From Staphylococcus lloydii (GTDB lineage Bacteria; Bacillota; Bacilli; Staphylococcales; Staphylococcaceae), in contig NZ_CP064056.1 in NCBI RefSeq assembly GCF_015775975.1, positions 1,798,001-1,862,000 on the forward strand: a DNA stretch of 64,000 nucleotides, given 5' to 3'. The position numbers and the translations under genes were made by a program. Below are positions 37,392-47,557 of this stretch, in pieces (positions within the stretch are counted from its first letter, which is position 1; the number at the start of each line of letters is the position of its first letter). Below the pieces are notes generated by a model. That model saw only the letters and a list, made by a program, of their open reading frames with translations. It ran no database searches and was not told the DNA's origin.

Positions 37392-38138
37392 TTAAAATGA
37401 AATATTATCCGACAAAAAATATGTCAACATACCATTTAGTAAGGGCTTCCATGATTTCCAACGATGTCCTCCATCAAACTCTTCATAATGATAACTAACA
37501 TCATATGAGTTTAATAACTGATTTAATTCTCTATTAGGTGTTAAAAAGTTAGCTCGCTTACCATTTGTAGGTAATTCAAAATCTTCTTCTTCCAAACCTA
37601 CAGCATGCCAAATTGATAAATTATCTTTGAGTTGGCAGCGCTCTAATAATTCAGTAATTACATCATCGTGTTGAGGACTTAAAACACCAACTTGACTAAA
37701 TATTCTTGGGTATGAAAGTGCCGTAACCAATGCGACACTACCTGCAAGACTATCGCCAAATAAAATACGTCCGTTTCCAACTTTAAATGTAGGAAAATGT
37801 TGGTCAACATATGGAAGAATTTCTTTCGCCATTGCTTTAACTGTTAATGGTGTTCTCTCACCTTGTGGATGAAATTCTGCTCTTCTTTTGTCTACTGTTT
37901 CATAGTGAAAACCGACAATAATTGCACGTTCTACCTTGTTTGCTTCTCTTAACTTCTCATAAGTTCTATGAATTTGACCAAAGCTAAAGAAATCTTTGCC
38001 ATCAAAACAAAATATCACTTTGTATTTAAATAGCGATGTGTAATCTTTAGGTAAGTAAATAGATAATGTGACATCTCTTTCTAATATTTCACTTTTAAAA
38101 TCTATTTTATTAATCTTTCCTGCTTGAAATTCGGTCAT
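37392..38138 (-). CDS. Esterase family protein (YjcH-like)
   Basis: A 248-residue alpha/beta-hydrolase of the esterase-D/enterochelin-esterase type. The nucleophile is in FGDSLAGSVAL near residues 128-138, and the catalytic His is probably in FDGGHRWKSW near 220-229, the GGHxW signature of this group. KVIFCFDGKDFF near residues 39-50 is the oxyanion-strand region. The substrate is unknown. AGGAGGCGC precedes the ATG. It lies 95 bp upstream of the 2'-5' ligase-like gene and may share its transcript. Confidence 0.83.
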   Translation of the reverse strand: MTEFQAGKINKIDFKSEILERDVTLSIYLPKDYTSLFKYKVIFCFDGKDFFSFGQIHRTYEKLREANKVERAIIVGFHYETVDKRRAEFHPQGERTPLTVKAMAKEILPYVDQHFPTFKVGNGRILFGDSLAGSVALVTALSYPRIFSQVGVLSPQHDDVITELLERCQLKDNLSIWHAVGLEEEDFELPTNGKRANFLTPNRELNQLLNSYDVSYHYEEFDGGHRWKSWKPLLNGMLTYFLSDNISF

Positions 38139-38202
38139 AAATATAGCGCCTCCTAGATATCTTATCGCTATTGTATCAAGAGACGCTATAATTTAAAATA
38201 TT

Positions 38203-39774
38203 CTATTTTTGATTACTTTCCTTTTTTAAACGTTTTGGATAATCGTAAAGCCAAAATACTGCATTTGGTAATTTTTGGGGATCTGGTTTATAAAGCGCTT
38301 TTTTACCACTGCCGAATTTTTTCTTCTGGCGTTCATAATCTTTTAAGGCATTGATAGCTGGTTTATGCAATATCCAAATCGCAATAATATTTAGCCAAGC
38401 CATTAAACCTACACCTAAATCACCCATTGCCCATGCTGCCTCAGCCGTTTTAACTGCACCAAATACTGTTGCAGCGATTAAAATAAGTCTTGCAACGTTT
38501 ATCCATATTTGTGTCACAGCATTACTCTTATTGCGTGTTAAATAAGTAATGTTAGTCTCAGCTATATAGTAATAAGCGAGTATCGTTGTAAAAGCAAAGA
38601 AGAATAACGCTATAGCAATAAAGTAAGAACCGATGCCTGAGAAGTTAGGGTCAAAATGGAAACCACTTCCTTGGAATGCTTTATCGATACCTGCTTGAGC
38701 ATACATTGCCGTACCTGTGTAATCTTTGCCACCGTCAGACATAGGCTGGAAAATACCGTTATTTTCAATTAATCTTGGCCCACCACTACTCGTAGTACCA
38801 CCATCAGTAACGTTATATGTACCTGATAATAAAATAATCAGCCCAGTTGCCGTACACACAAATAATGTATCGACATAGACAGAGAATGCTTGAACAAGAC
38901 CTTGTTTAGCTGGGTGTGAAACCTCTGCTGCAGAAGCCGCATGAGGACCAGTACCTTGACCAGCTTCATTAGAATAAAGTCCACGTTTAACCCCTATTTC
39001 AATCATAGCACCCACAATACCACCAAATGCTGCTTCCATCCCGAATGCAGATTTAAAGATAAGTGCGAACAATGCTGGCACTTGGTCAACATTTAAAAAG
39101 ATAATGATGACCGCCATTAAAATATATGCGATAGCCATAAAAGGAACAATAGCTGTTGCCGCATTGGCAATCCATTTAATACCACCAAATATGATTAAAG
39201 CTAATAAAATTGCTAAAGCAATCGCAATGATCCATGGGTTAAAACTAAAAGCGTTTTTCATAGAACTCGCGATGGCATTGGACTGCACACCTGGTAATAA
39301 TAATCCTACTGAAATGACAGTGACAATCGCGAAAATTAATCCGTAAATTTTACCAAATTTACCTTTAATCCCATATTCAATATAGAATGCAGGTCCACCA
39401 CGATATTCCCCTTTTTCTTCTCGTTTGAAAATTTGCCCTAATGTAGATTCGATAAATGCACTACTTGCACCAAGAAATGCTGTAGCCCACATCCAAAAGA
39501 TAGCGCCCGGACCACCAATAAATATAGCCGTAGAAACACCAACAATGTTACCTGTTCCTACGCGACCTGCTAGTGACAGTGCGATAGCTTGGAAACTAGA
39601 TATGCCAGTCGGCGATTTCTCACCTTGAAACATCAAACGAATCATTTCTTTGAAGTGCCTGACTTGGAAGAAACGCATCATTAGTGAAAAGAGTATACCT
39701 GTAAGCAATAAGCCATAAACAAGCGCCTTACTCCATACGATACCATCTAACCAAGTTACGAAATTCTCTAACAT
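38203..39774 (-). CDS. Alanine/glycine:cation symporter (AGCS family)
   Basis: A 523-residue sodium- or proton-coupled amino-acid carrier with about 11 helices. AGCS landmarks are SSFQAIALSLAGRVGTGNIVGVSTAI near 48-73, the glycine-rich GGPGAIFWMW and GLYSNEAGQGTGPHAAS near 262-278. Start ATG 39774 is used because AAAGGGGATGGAG lies just upstream; the outer in-frame codon at 39801 has none. S. aureus has several AGCS paralogues, so alanine versus glycine preference is not assigned. Charged C-terminal tail (KKKFGSGKKALYK). Confidence 0.9.
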   Translation of the reverse strand: MLENFVTWLDGIVWSKALVYGLLLTGILFSLMMRFFQVRHFKEMIRLMFQGEKSPTGISSFQAIALSLAGRVGTGNIVGVSTAIFIGGPGAIFWMWATAFLGASSAFIESTLGQIFKREEKGEYRGGPAFYIEYGIKGKFGKIYGLIFAIVTVISVGLLLPGVQSNAIASSMKNAFSFNPWIIAIALAILLALIIFGGIKWIANAATAIVPFMAIAYILMAVIIIFLNVDQVPALFALIFKSAFGMEAAFGGIVGAMIEIGVKRGLYSNEAGQGTGPHAASAAEVSHPAKQGLVQAFSVYVDTLFVCTATGLIILLSGTYNVTDGGTTSSGGPRLIENNGIFQPMSDGGKDYTGTAMYAQAGIDKAFQGSGFHFDPNFSGIGSYFIAIALFFFAFTTILAYYYIAETNITYLTRNKSNAVTQIWINVARLILIAATVFGAVKTAEAAWAMGDLGVGLMAWLNIIAIWILHKPAINALKDYERQKKKFGSGKKALYKPDPQKLPNAVFWLYDYPKRLKKESNQK

Positions 39775-40177
39775 AACTCCATCCCCTTTGTTATATATCA
39801 CTTATGACATATTTTTTATTATTATACACACAAAATATAATCCGCACAATGTATTTATAAAGTTATATTTTTTATAATGAATTTAATAATTTATATCTTT
39901 TTCGTGTTATAATTTTGCCACGCTCTTGATGAATAAAAAATAGAAGTACGACAATTGTTTCATTTATCAATTTTATGTGTTTAATTACTATAATTAAGAA
40001 ATTTGTTAAAAAATAAATTGTTAATTAAATTATAGGGCTAAAGTTCACTATCGATCTGATTAAGAGTTATGTATTTTCAAATAGTAATTTTATTTTAATC
40101 TTTATGCATTTTCGACTTTTGTTCACAATCTATATAGGATATACTTAGCTATAGTAAATTTTTAGGAGGCACCATTT
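39775..40177. other. Intergenic region between divergent AGCS and AI-2E genes
   Basis: 403 bp, very A+T-rich. It must include promoters for the symporter (minus) and the AI-2E transporter (plus); a TATACT lies about 35 bp before the latter. No hairpin with a T run, ORF with a ribosome site, or repeat was recognised. Confidence 0.5.
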
Positions 40178-41263
40178 ATGTTAAATAAGGTGTGGTTTAG
40201 AACAGGTATTGGATTAATCATACTGTTTCTAATCATCAAATTAATTATGGAAGTGCATGTAATTTTCTTACCATTCTTAGTTATCATGCAATCTGTACTA
40301 ATCCCATTTATACTTAGTGGATTTTTATTTTATATTTGTTTACCATTTCAAAAAATCTTAGAAAAAAATAAGGTCCCTAGATGGGGCAGTATATTGATTA
40401 TATTCATAGGACTTATTATTATTGTTGGTATTGTCGTTGGAATCGTCGGACCACTTATTGTTGACCAAATTAATAACTTGATCCAACAAATTCCATCATT
40501 ACAACATGAAGTCCAAAATCTAATCAACTATGCATTAAATCAAATGGAAAGATTACCAAGTGATGTCACAGATAGAATTAATAAAGTCGTGAAATCTATG
40601 GGTGACAATGTAACTGGTATTTTATCTAACTCATTAGGTTACATTACATCATTTATTTCAACTTTATTCTTACTCATTATGGTTCCTTTCTTCTTAATTT
40701 ATATGTTGAAAGACCATGAGCGTTTCATTCCTTTTATCGCAAGATTATTTAAAGGCGATAGAAAAGTATTCGTTGTAGACTTATTAAAAGATTTAAATGA
40801 AACTTTAAAATCTTATATACAAGGTCAAGTAACAGTAAGTTTAATTCTAGGACTTATTCTATACATTGGTTATTCAATCGTTGGCTTAAAATACACATTA
40901 CTACTAGTAATGTTTGCAATTGTAGCGAACATGATTCCTTTCTTAGGTCCATGGATGGCCTTTACGCCAGCTGCGATTATTTCAATTATACAAGGACCAA
41001 CTCCATTTATTTGGGTTTGTATCATTACATTGATTGCACAACAATTAGAAGGTAACGTGATTACACCAAACGTTATGGGTAAATCATTAAATATTCACCC
41101 ACTAACAATTATCGTAGTCATACTTGCTGCAGGTAACCTTGGTGGCTTTGCACTCATATTAGTTGCTGTGCCACTATATGCAGTTATTAAATGTATTGTG
41201 CGTAATGTCTTTAACTATCGTCAGAAAATCGTCGATAAAGCTAATAGTAACGTTGTAGATTAG
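40178..41263 (+). CDS. AI-2E family transporter
   Basis: A 361-residue membrane protein of the UPF0118/AI-2E exporter family with about seven or eight helices. The C-terminal half has the family blocks PFLGPWMAFTPAAIISIIQGP and QLEGNVITPNVMGKSLNIHP. A helical extracytoplasmic region (LIQQIPSLQHEVQNLIN) separates the N-terminal helices from the rest. Members include autoinducer-2 exporters and Na+(Li+)/H+ antiporters, so the name does not prove a signalling role. AGGAGGC precedes the ATG. A terminator follows. Confidence 0.87.
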   Translation: MLNKVWFRTGIGLIILFLIIKLIMEVHVIFLPFLVIMQSVLIPFILSGFLFYICLPFQKILEKNKVPRWGSILIIFIGLIIIVGIVVGIVGPLIVDQINNLIQQIPSLQHEVQNLINYALNQMERLPSDVTDRINKVVKSMGDNVTGILSNSLGYITSFISTLFLLIMVPFFLIYMLKDHERFIPFIARLFKGDRKVFVVDLLKDLNETLKSYIQGQVTVSLILGLILYIGYSIVGLKYTLLLVMFAIVANMIPFLGPWMAFTPAAIISIIQGPTPFIWVCIITLIAQQLEGNVITPNVMGKSLNIHPLTIIVVILAAGNLGGFALILVAVPLYAVIKCIVRNVFNYRQKIVDKANSNVVD

Positions 41264-41276
41264 CTATAATTTAAAT

Positions 41277-41319
41277 AAAGCAGGTGACTTCTTAAATTCA
41301 AAGTAGTCACCTGCTTTTT
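41277..41319 (+). terminator. Terminator after the AI-2E transporter gene
   Basis: AAAGCAGGTGACT pairs with AGTCACCTGCTTT over a 14-base loop, followed by TT. Confidence 0.85.
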
Positions 41320-41370
41320 CTTGTTGAAAATCCCCTTAGCATTTGAAAGCGATAAGTCGTTCAAAAAATT

Positions 41371-41618
41371 AGTCTGGGACATATATACCTAAAAAATAGC
41401 ACGCAGATGATTTATTTCAATGCATCTGTGTGCTTCTTTTGATTCAATATTTCGTATTGTTGGGTTGATTTCTTAGGGTAGACTGTTTCCTCTTGAATTT
41501 CGCCAAAACACGTCACATTTGTATGTGCTTTCGCATTAAATACTAAAAAAGGCAATTTCTATATTATTTCAATAGAAATTGCCTTTTTACTGGTCCAAGA
41601 ACTTTATGTCTCAGATCC
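41371..41618. repeat. MITE-like intergenic element with inverted ends
   Basis: About 248 bp bounded by AGTCTGGGACATA and the near-inverse TATGTCTCAGATC (2 mismatches). Inside lie an 11-bp stem, GCACGCAGATG / CATCTGTGTGC (41399-41433), and the fabI terminator hairpin (41545-41588). No open frame is present. Similar GTCTGGGACATA-bounded hairpin units are, as I recall, repeated in staphylococcal intergenic regions; copy number cannot be tested from one window. Confidence 0.6.
41545..41588 (-). terminator. fabI-proximal terminator hairpin
   Basis: AAAAAAGGCAATTTCTAT pairs with ATAGAAATTGCCTTTTT over a 9-base loop, with T6 on the minus strand. It is 57 bp past the fabI stop and lies within the MITE-like element. 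Confidence 0.82.
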
Positions 41619-41644
41619 GTTTTAATTATTTTAAAGTACTATAA

Positions 41645-42415
41645 TTATTTAATTGCATGGAAACCACTATCAACGTGAATGTTTTCTCCAGTTACACCAC
41701 TTGAGAAGTCACTTAATAAATAAGCTGCTGTTTTACCTACTTCTTCTTGGTCTACATTTCTTTTTAATGGCGCACGTTCTTCAATCTCTTTTAAGATTGT
41801 ATTAAAACCGCCTACACCTTTCGCACTTAAAGTACGAATTGGACCTGCTGAAATTGCGTTAACTCGAATGTTATCAGCACCTAAGTCAGCAGCTAAGTAA
41901 CGTACGTTTGCTTCTAAACTTGCTTTAGCAACACCCATAACGTTGTAGTTTTGAACGGCATATTCGCCACCAATATAAGTAGTAGCTACGATACTACCAC
42001 CTTCTGGCATTAACTTTTTAGCTTCTCTACCTACGATTGTTAATGAATATGAACTAATGTCTTGAGCTAGTAAAAAGCCGTCTCTTGATGTATCTGAAAA
42101 ACGTCCACGTAAGTCTTCAACGTTACCGAAAGCGATTGAGTGATAAACACCGTCGATGTTACCTACTTCTTCGCCAATTTTAGCAAAACCGTTAACTACG
42201 TCTTCATCATTTTGTACGTCAATTTGATACATATGTAGTTCTTTTTGATTTAATTGCTCTACTAATTTTTCTAATTCTTTTTTACTACGATCTTTACGAT
42301 AAGTAAAAATTAAATTTGCACCTAAACTGTCTAAAACTTTTGCTACGCCAAAACCAATACTACGTTTATTCGCAATACCCATAATGACGAAAGTTTTGTT
42401 TTCTAAACTAATCAT
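41645..42415 (-). CDS. fabI: Enoyl-[acyl-carrier-protein] reductase
   Basis: Catalyses the last reduction of each fatty-acid elongation cycle. 256 residues, the exact length of S. aureus FabI. The NAD(P)-binding N-terminus is VIMGIANKRSIGFGVAK; the catalytic Tyr157 and Lys164 lie in NYNVMGVAKAS, with Tyr147 upstream. Residues Ala95 and Phe204, sites where triclosan-resistance substitutions arise in S. aureus, carry the susceptible amino acids. AAAGGAGTTA precedes the ATG. It is a single-gene unit. Confidence 0.97.
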   Translation of the reverse strand: MISLENKTFVIMGIANKRSIGFGVAKVLDSLGANLIFTYRKDRSKKELEKLVEQLNQKELHMYQIDVQNDEDVVNGFAKIGEEVGNIDGVYHSIAFGNVEDLRGRFSDTSRDGFLLAQDISSYSLTIVGREAKKLMPEGGSIVATTYIGGEYAVQNYNVMGVAKASLEANVRYLAADLGADNIRVNAISAGPIRTLSAKGVGGFNTILKEIEERAPLKRNVDQEEVGKTAAYLLSDFSSGVTGENIHVDSGFHAIK

Positions 42416-42572
42416 GAGATTAACTCCTTTTAATTATTATTTTTATATAGCAACAAATATATTTATAAGTGTCATTGCTATTACTCATAATTAAATGCTT
42501 AATTATAACACTATATATTTTAACATTGCTATGAAAGAATGAACAATTCTTTATTATAAGAAAGATAAAATA

Positions 42573-42607
42573 ATTTGGATGTTTGCATTAATAACAAACA
42601 TCCAAAT
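42573..42607 (-). terminator. Terminator of the relQ-mgtE operon
   Basis: ATTTGGATGTTTG pairs perfectly with CAAACATCCAAAT over a 9-base loop. The T run after it on the minus strand is weak (TATTTTAT). It is 10 bp past the CPA2 antiporter stop. Confidence 0.7.
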
Positions 42608-42616
42608 AGTAACATT

Positions 42617-44461
42617 TTAATAATATAATTCTAATTCACGTTTTAATTCATCTACATATTCTTTAGAACCTGTAACGATTAATCTATCACGATAACGTAA
42701 TTGAGTATCACCATGTGGCACAATTGATTCATTATTTCTAATAATTCGTACGAAAATAATGTCACCATCGAATGGGAAGTTACGTAATTGTATTTGATCG
42801 TATTGGTAATTTAACATCGCAATTTCATATAATGATGTTTCTACGTTACTTAACAAGTTAAGCATATTAGGTGTCTCAATTAAACCTTTGAGTAAAATTT
42901 TATTACTCATGTAACTACTGAACACTTCAATTCCATGTTCATGTAATTCGGCATCTTCTGAGCTAGATTCCAAACGGCAAATAACACGTTTGACACCTCT
43001 CTCTTTAGCCATTAGCGCAACTTTTCTATTGATGTCATCATCATTTGTAGAACAAACTACGATATTTCGTTTGAATAAGCCAAGTCTGTCTAACATTTCA
43101 GGCTCATAATCAGCAATTTCAATCATTGAAATCTCATCCGCCAATTTACGTTGATCACTTAAATCTGTTCTATAATAAAGTGATACTTGATATAAATTTG
43201 AGGCAAGATTTTGTGCAATTGGTATTGTTAATTGGTTTTTGCCTATCATGCTCACTTCGATACGTTTCGTTACTTCATCTGGTATCGGGAACAATTTCTT
43301 GAAAATTATCGGCACAATTAAACATGCAATGACTGCACTTAAAATTAAAATACCAGATATTTCAGGTGTTATTGTATGTAATTGTTCAGCGATTTTAGCT
43401 GAAGCAATAACAAGTGACAATGTCGATGTTAACAGAAATGCTGAAGAAATCGTTGTTTTCTGGTCAAACCATCTTCGAATATAAAATACTGGAAGTAATT
43501 TTGATACTAAAAATGCTATAAGCAAAATAGGAATTATAATTAATATTGATGGTTCTTTAATCAGCGATGGGATATTTAGGTCCACGCCTACCATAATGAA
43601 AAAGATAGGGATAAAGAAGCCATAACCAAATGAATCTAACTTATCCACTAAATCTTCATCAGGCCCCAATAACGAAACAATCACACCAGCGATAAAGGCA
43701 CCTAAAATATTTTCTGCACCTACACCTTCCGCCAATGCCACTAATAAAATAATAAGTGCAAAGACAGCTCTAATACCAATTTGTGTAGTACCGTCCATCA
43801 ATTTTTGTAAAAACTTAGCGCGCTTAAATATGCCACCAAGGAAATAAAATATAATAGCAAAGATGACTAAAATACCGATAAGCCATAATGAACCACTACC
43901 ACTAGCATGAATAGCACCGTAAGCAGTTAATAATATCATCGTTACCAAATCTGCTAAAACGGCTACTAATAAGATAAATTGCCCTATAGTCGTTCGCATT
44001 ATATTCATTTCTTTTAACGTCGGCACTACAACACCTAAAGATATTGTAGAAATAATAATAACCATTAATAATACATCATCGATAAGTCCAAACCATTTAA
44101 TTAAGTACGCTAAAATGACAGATACAATCATGATTAAAGCAAATACCGTAATAGCTAATTGGAAATGACCCGGCATCTTTTGTGCGTTTGGGTCATTACT
44201 ATCATTGTTAGTTGATTTCTTTTTAAAAGCTTTAAAATCAATTTCTAAACCACTTAAAAACATTAAAAAGATAAAGCCTAACGTTGATAGTATTTTTAAC
44301 ATTGAATCTTTTTCAACTAAATTTAAAAATGAATGACCTATAATAATCCCCATGACGATTTCGGCAACAACCACAGGGATAAAATTAATTCTAAGTCTAT
44401 TTACAAGAATCGGTGTAAAAAATGCAGCTAATACAACGATAACGAGCGATAAAAACTCCAT
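42617..44461 (-). CDS. CPA2-type monovalent cation/proton antiporter with RCK domains
   Basis: 614 residues: about 12 transmembrane helices forming a Na+/H+-exchanger-like (Kef/CPA2) domain to about residue 385, then a TrkA-N Rossmann domain (about 400-515) and a TrkA-C domain (about 530-614). The ion-site region is near NILGAFIAGVIVSLLGPDED. The Rossmann glycine motif is poorly kept at the start (VSMIGKNQLTIPIAQNLA), so nucleotide binding may be altered. Such proteins export K+ or Na+ in exchange for H+. It is the last gene of the relQ-nadK-mgtE operon, 9 bp after mgtE. Confidence 0.86.
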   Translation of the reverse strand: MEFLSLVIVVLAAFFTPILVNRLRINFIPVVVAEIVMGIIIGHSFLNLVEKDSMLKILSTLGFIFLMFLSGLEIDFKAFKKKSTNNDSNDPNAQKMPGHFQLAITVFALIMIVSVILAYLIKWFGLIDDVLLMVIIISTISLGVVVPTLKEMNIMRTTIGQFILLVAVLADLVTMILLTAYGAIHASGSGSLWLIGILVIFAIIFYFLGGIFKRAKFLQKLMDGTTQIGIRAVFALIILLVALAEGVGAENILGAFIAGVIVSLLGPDEDLVDKLDSFGYGFFIPIFFIMVGVDLNIPSLIKEPSILIIIPILLIAFLVSKLLPVFYIRRWFDQKTTISSAFLLTSTLSLVIASAKIAEQLHTITPEISGILILSAVIACLIVPIIFKKLFPIPDEVTKRIEVSMIGKNQLTIPIAQNLASNLYQVSLYYRTDLSDQRKLADEISMIEIADYEPEMLDRLGLFKRNIVVCSTNDDDINRKVALMAKERGVKRVICRLESSSEDAELHEHGIEVFSSYMSNKILLKGLIETPNMLNLLSNVETSLYEIAMLNYQYDQIQLRNFPFDGDIIFVRIIRNNESIVPHGDTQLRYRDRLIVTGSKEYVDELKRELELYY

Positions 44462-44470
44462 GTTGCCTCC

Positions 44471-45856
44471 TTAAGTTAAATAAGTCATAAATGAAGTAGC
44501 TAAACCAAAATAGATTAGCATACTTACAATATCATTTATCGTTGTGATAAATGGACCACTTGCAACCGCTGGGTCAATTTTTAATTTATTCATTATCAAT
44601 GGGATAACAGAACCAACTAAAGTTCCTACCGTCATTGCAATCGTTAAACTCAAACCGACTATAATTGCTAAAAATGGCTGTCTGTAGATAATGATAATAA
44701 TTAATACTAAAATTAAAGCACATACAAACCCACTTAACAAGCCACTTCCTGCTTCTCTTAAAGCAATTTTAAATTTGCTTTTTTCATCAATTTCACCTGT
44801 AGAAATGTTACGTACAGAAACCGCTAGTGATTGCGTACCAGAGTTACCAGACATACCACTTATAATCGGGATAAACGCTGCTAAAAGTGCTACTTGAGAT
44901 AATGTAGATTCGAATGAGCCTAAAATAGATGCTGTTATCATACCAAGGAAGGTTAAAATAATTAACCATGGTAAACGCTTGGTAGCAGTTTTAATAACTG
45001 AATCGTTTGTTGCATCGACGTCAGAGACACCGGCTAAACGAGAGTAGTCTTCACTAGCTTCTTCATCCATGACATCTAAAATATCATCAATTGTAATAAT
45101 ACCAAGTAAATGATCTTGATAATCTAAAACTGGCATAGCGATTAAATCATAGTCTCTCATTCTCTGTGCTACATCTTCTTGGTCTTCTGCAACATTAGAA
45201 CTAATAACACGCTCGCTCATAATATCTTCAATATAAGCATCGTTTTCAGCAGTGATTAAGTCTCTTAAAGATAAAACCCCTATTAGTTTTTTATCGTCAT
45301 TAATTGCAAAAATAACATAAATTGTTTCTGCGTCTGGTGCTTGATCTTTTACTTGAATCAAAGCTTCTTTAACTGGCATCGTTGCCTTTAAAGAAATGTA
45401 CTCAGTGGTCATAATACCACCGGCAGTGTCTTCGTCATAATGTAATAAAGCTTTTATTTCTTTTGCATCTTCTTTATTCATTAAAGTTAATAAACTTACT
45501 AACTTTTGTTTAGACAACTGATTCATTATATCTACTGCGTTGTCATATGACATTTCTTCTAATACTTTACTAGCATATGTAGCATTCATCGTATCAAATA
45601 AATCTTCGTATTCTTCTTCATCAATTTCTAATTGATCAAAGAAATCTGCAACTTCTTCAGGAGATAAGACTTCAAAAATACGTTGCCTTATTTCATCACC
45701 ACTATCTTCAAAGTACTCACTTTGTTCATATTTATGCATAGATAAAAATTCAGTTCTAAATTCATCTATCTCATTATTTAATAATAATTTATCAAGTAAT
45801 TCTTGATCATAGACTGTTTCATCATCTAATTTAACTGACTCATTTTCGTTATACAT
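44471..45856 (-). CDS. mgtE: Magnesium transporter MgtE
   Basis: A 461-residue Mg2+ channel. Order: an acidic N domain (about 20-140), two CBS domains (about 140-265) including HYDEDTAGGIMTTEYI, a connecting helix, and five transmembrane helices from about 290 with SGNSGTQSLAVSVRN and the PFITTINDIVSMLIYF pore region. Mg2+ binding to the N/CBS part closes the channel. The start is ATG 45856: CGGAGGTGAG lies upstream, and the outer GTG three codons earlier overlaps it. It lies 28 bp after the pseudouridine synthase. Confidence 0.94.
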   Translation of the reverse strand: MYNENESVKLDDETVYDQELLDKLLLNNEIDEFRTEFLSMHKYEQSEYFEDSGDEIRQRIFEVLSPEEVADFFDQLEIDEEEYEDLFDTMNATYASKVLEEMSYDNAVDIMNQLSKQKLVSLLTLMNKEDAKEIKALLHYDEDTAGGIMTTEYISLKATMPVKEALIQVKDQAPDAETIYVIFAINDDKKLIGVLSLRDLITAENDAYIEDIMSERVISSNVAEDQEDVAQRMRDYDLIAMPVLDYQDHLLGIITIDDILDVMDEEASEDYSRLAGVSDVDATNDSVIKTATKRLPWLIILTFLGMITASILGSFESTLSQVALLAAFIPIISGMSGNSGTQSLAVSVRNISTGEIDEKSKFKIALREAGSGLLSGFVCALILVLIIIIIYRQPFLAIIVGLSLTIAMTVGTLVGSVIPLIMNKLKIDPAVASGPFITTINDIVSMLIYFGLATSFMTYLT

Positions 45857-45884
45857 ATGTCTCACCTCCGTGCTTTATTTTAAA

Positions 45885-46736
45885 TTATAGCATATCAAAA
45901 ATTGTCATCATCGACTTATCATTATCAAAAATATTTAGTTGCTCATTAGTTATAGGATGAGTAAAGGCGACTTGGTAACATTGTAACAATTGACGCGGAA
46001 TATCTTTACGCATGCTACCGTATAAATCATCACCTACGAGGGAATGACCAATATGTTGGAAGTGAACTCTAATTTGATGCGTTCTTCCTGTCATTAATTT
46101 AACTTCACATAAACTATACCCATTTTTTTGTTTTAATGACGTATAGGTTGTGCAAGCGTACTTACCCTTTGGTGAAACATGTCGTTGAATAATACTTGCT
46201 GGATGTCGCGCGATAGGCGCTTCAATAATATCATTATCTTGAACATTACCATGACAAATACATAAATAATGTTTGTCTATGGTAAGCTGCGACATTAAAT
46301 GATGTATGAAACCGTGTTTAGTAAAAATAACTATGCCTGACGTGTTTCTATCTAATCTAGTAACGATATGTGGTATAGATTCATTGTTTCGCCAAGTATA
46401 TGCATACACTTGTTCCAATAAACTTTCATGTAGATGTTCTTTAGATGGGGCAATGTTTTGATGCGCAGGTTTGGTTACAATAATTAAAAAATCATCTTCA
46501 AACAAAATATTTAATGGCGCATCAAATGGTGCTATATTTTTACTCGGATGCTCTTTTGGTAATTGTACTTTTAATTGGTCGCCAATACGCATCATAGCGC
46601 GAACAGTAACTTGACGCTCATTCACAAGTAAAGCGCCATTATTTTTAATGGCGCTAATTGTTGATTTTGAATATGAATGACGTTGCAAAAATGCTTTGAC
46701 CGATTCTTCACATTGAATGTTATAAACAAAGTGCAC
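45885..46736 (-). CDS. RluD-like 23S rRNA pseudouridine synthase
   Basis: 283 residues with an N-terminal S4-like RNA-binding domain (about 15-75) and the RluA-type catalytic domain. The catalytic Asp is in HIVTRLDRNTSGIVIFTKH near residue 128, and VKLMTGRTHQIRVHFQHIGH is the second family motif. It isomerises uridines in large-subunit rRNA or tRNA; the exact site is not predictable. It starts with GTG, overlapping the nadK stop by one base (TAGTG), so it is translationally coupled to nadK. Confidence 0.9.
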   Translation of the reverse strand: MHFVYNIQCEESVKAFLQRHSYSKSTISAIKNNGALLVNERQVTVRAMMRIGDQLKVQLPKEHPSKNIAPFDAPLNILFEDDFLIIVTKPAHQNIAPSKEHLHESLLEQVYAYTWRNNESIPHIVTRLDRNTSGIVIFTKHGFIHHLMSQLTIDKHYLCICHGNVQDNDIIEAPIARHPASIIQRHVSPKGKYACTTYTSLKQKNGYSLCEVKLMTGRTHQIRVHFQHIGHSLVGDDLYGSMRKDIPRQLLQCYQVAFTHPITNEQLNIFDNDKSMMTIFDML

Positions 46737-47545
46737 TATTCATCGTCTCCACTTGAGATAAATGAATCATGTACCCTTTTCCAAAATGGAAACGGTCTAA
46801 ATCTAGCAAAGCGTACTTTTTCATTTGCTACTCTAAATTGAATCGCATTGACATTTTTATGTTTAATACTCACATGATCTATTGTAGTTAAAATAGTGTC
46901 ATGATTTACCGGAGTTATTAAACAAGTATGGTGTTTAGGTAACACAAGCGGTGATCCAACCGTTCGGAAGACTCTATTATTAATTGACGCAATTTCTGCG
47001 ATTTGCATTGCTTCTAGTGATGGATGTATTAACGCTCCGCCCAATGCTTTGTTATACGCCGTAGAACCAGATGGTGTTGATACACATAACCCATCTCCTC
47101 TAAAACGTTCAAACTGTTTACCTCTAATATTAACGTCTACAACAAGTGTTGATCCATTTTCAGTTTTCATCGTTGCTTCATTTAAAGCTAAATATCGTGT
47201 TTCATAACCATTATTGTTATAACGTACAATTAATTCTAATAGTGGGTATTCAATAACTTGGAACTGAGAATTATTAATTTCAATGATTAATTTTTCAACC
47301 TCGTGTGGTAACCAATCGGCATAGAAGCCTAAATGACCAGTGTGTACACCTACAAAAGCACAACGTGATAACATGTGACTGTATTGGTGAAAAGCTTGTA
47401 ATAACGTACCATCTCCACCTACAGAAATTACTATTTCTGGATTTTCAGGATCTTCAACCATTTGAAAGTCTTTCATATGGTTAATCATCTTATGCTTTAA
47501 AGCGTTTGATTTAGAATCTCCTTTAGACAAAATTGTATAACGCAT
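46736..47545 (-). CDS. nadK: NAD kinase
   Basis: Phosphorylates NAD+ to NADP+. 269 residues; the signature [11 protein letters not shown] is at about 43-53, followed by NEAT near residue 121 and [20 protein letters not shown] near 155-174. The S. aureus ppnK product has the same length. GGGGTG precedes the ATG. It lies 12 bp after relQ, and the relQ-nadK pairing is conserved in Firmicutes, linking (p)ppGpp synthesis to redox cofactor supply. Confidence 0.95.
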   Translation of the reverse strand: MRYTILSKGDSKSNALKHKMINHMKDFQMVEDPENPEIVISVGGDGTLLQAFHQYSHMLSRCAFVGVHTGHLGFYADWLPHEVEKLIIEINNSQFQVIEYPLLELIVRYNNNGYETRYLALNEATMKTENGSTLVVDVNIRGKQFERFRGDGLCVSTPSGSTAYNKALGGALIHPSLEAMQIAEIASINNRVFRTVGSPLVLPKHHTCLITPVNHDTILTTIDHVSIKHKNVNAIQFRVANEKVRFARFRPFPFWKRVHDSFISSGDDE

Positions 47546-47557
47546 GCTTACACCCCA

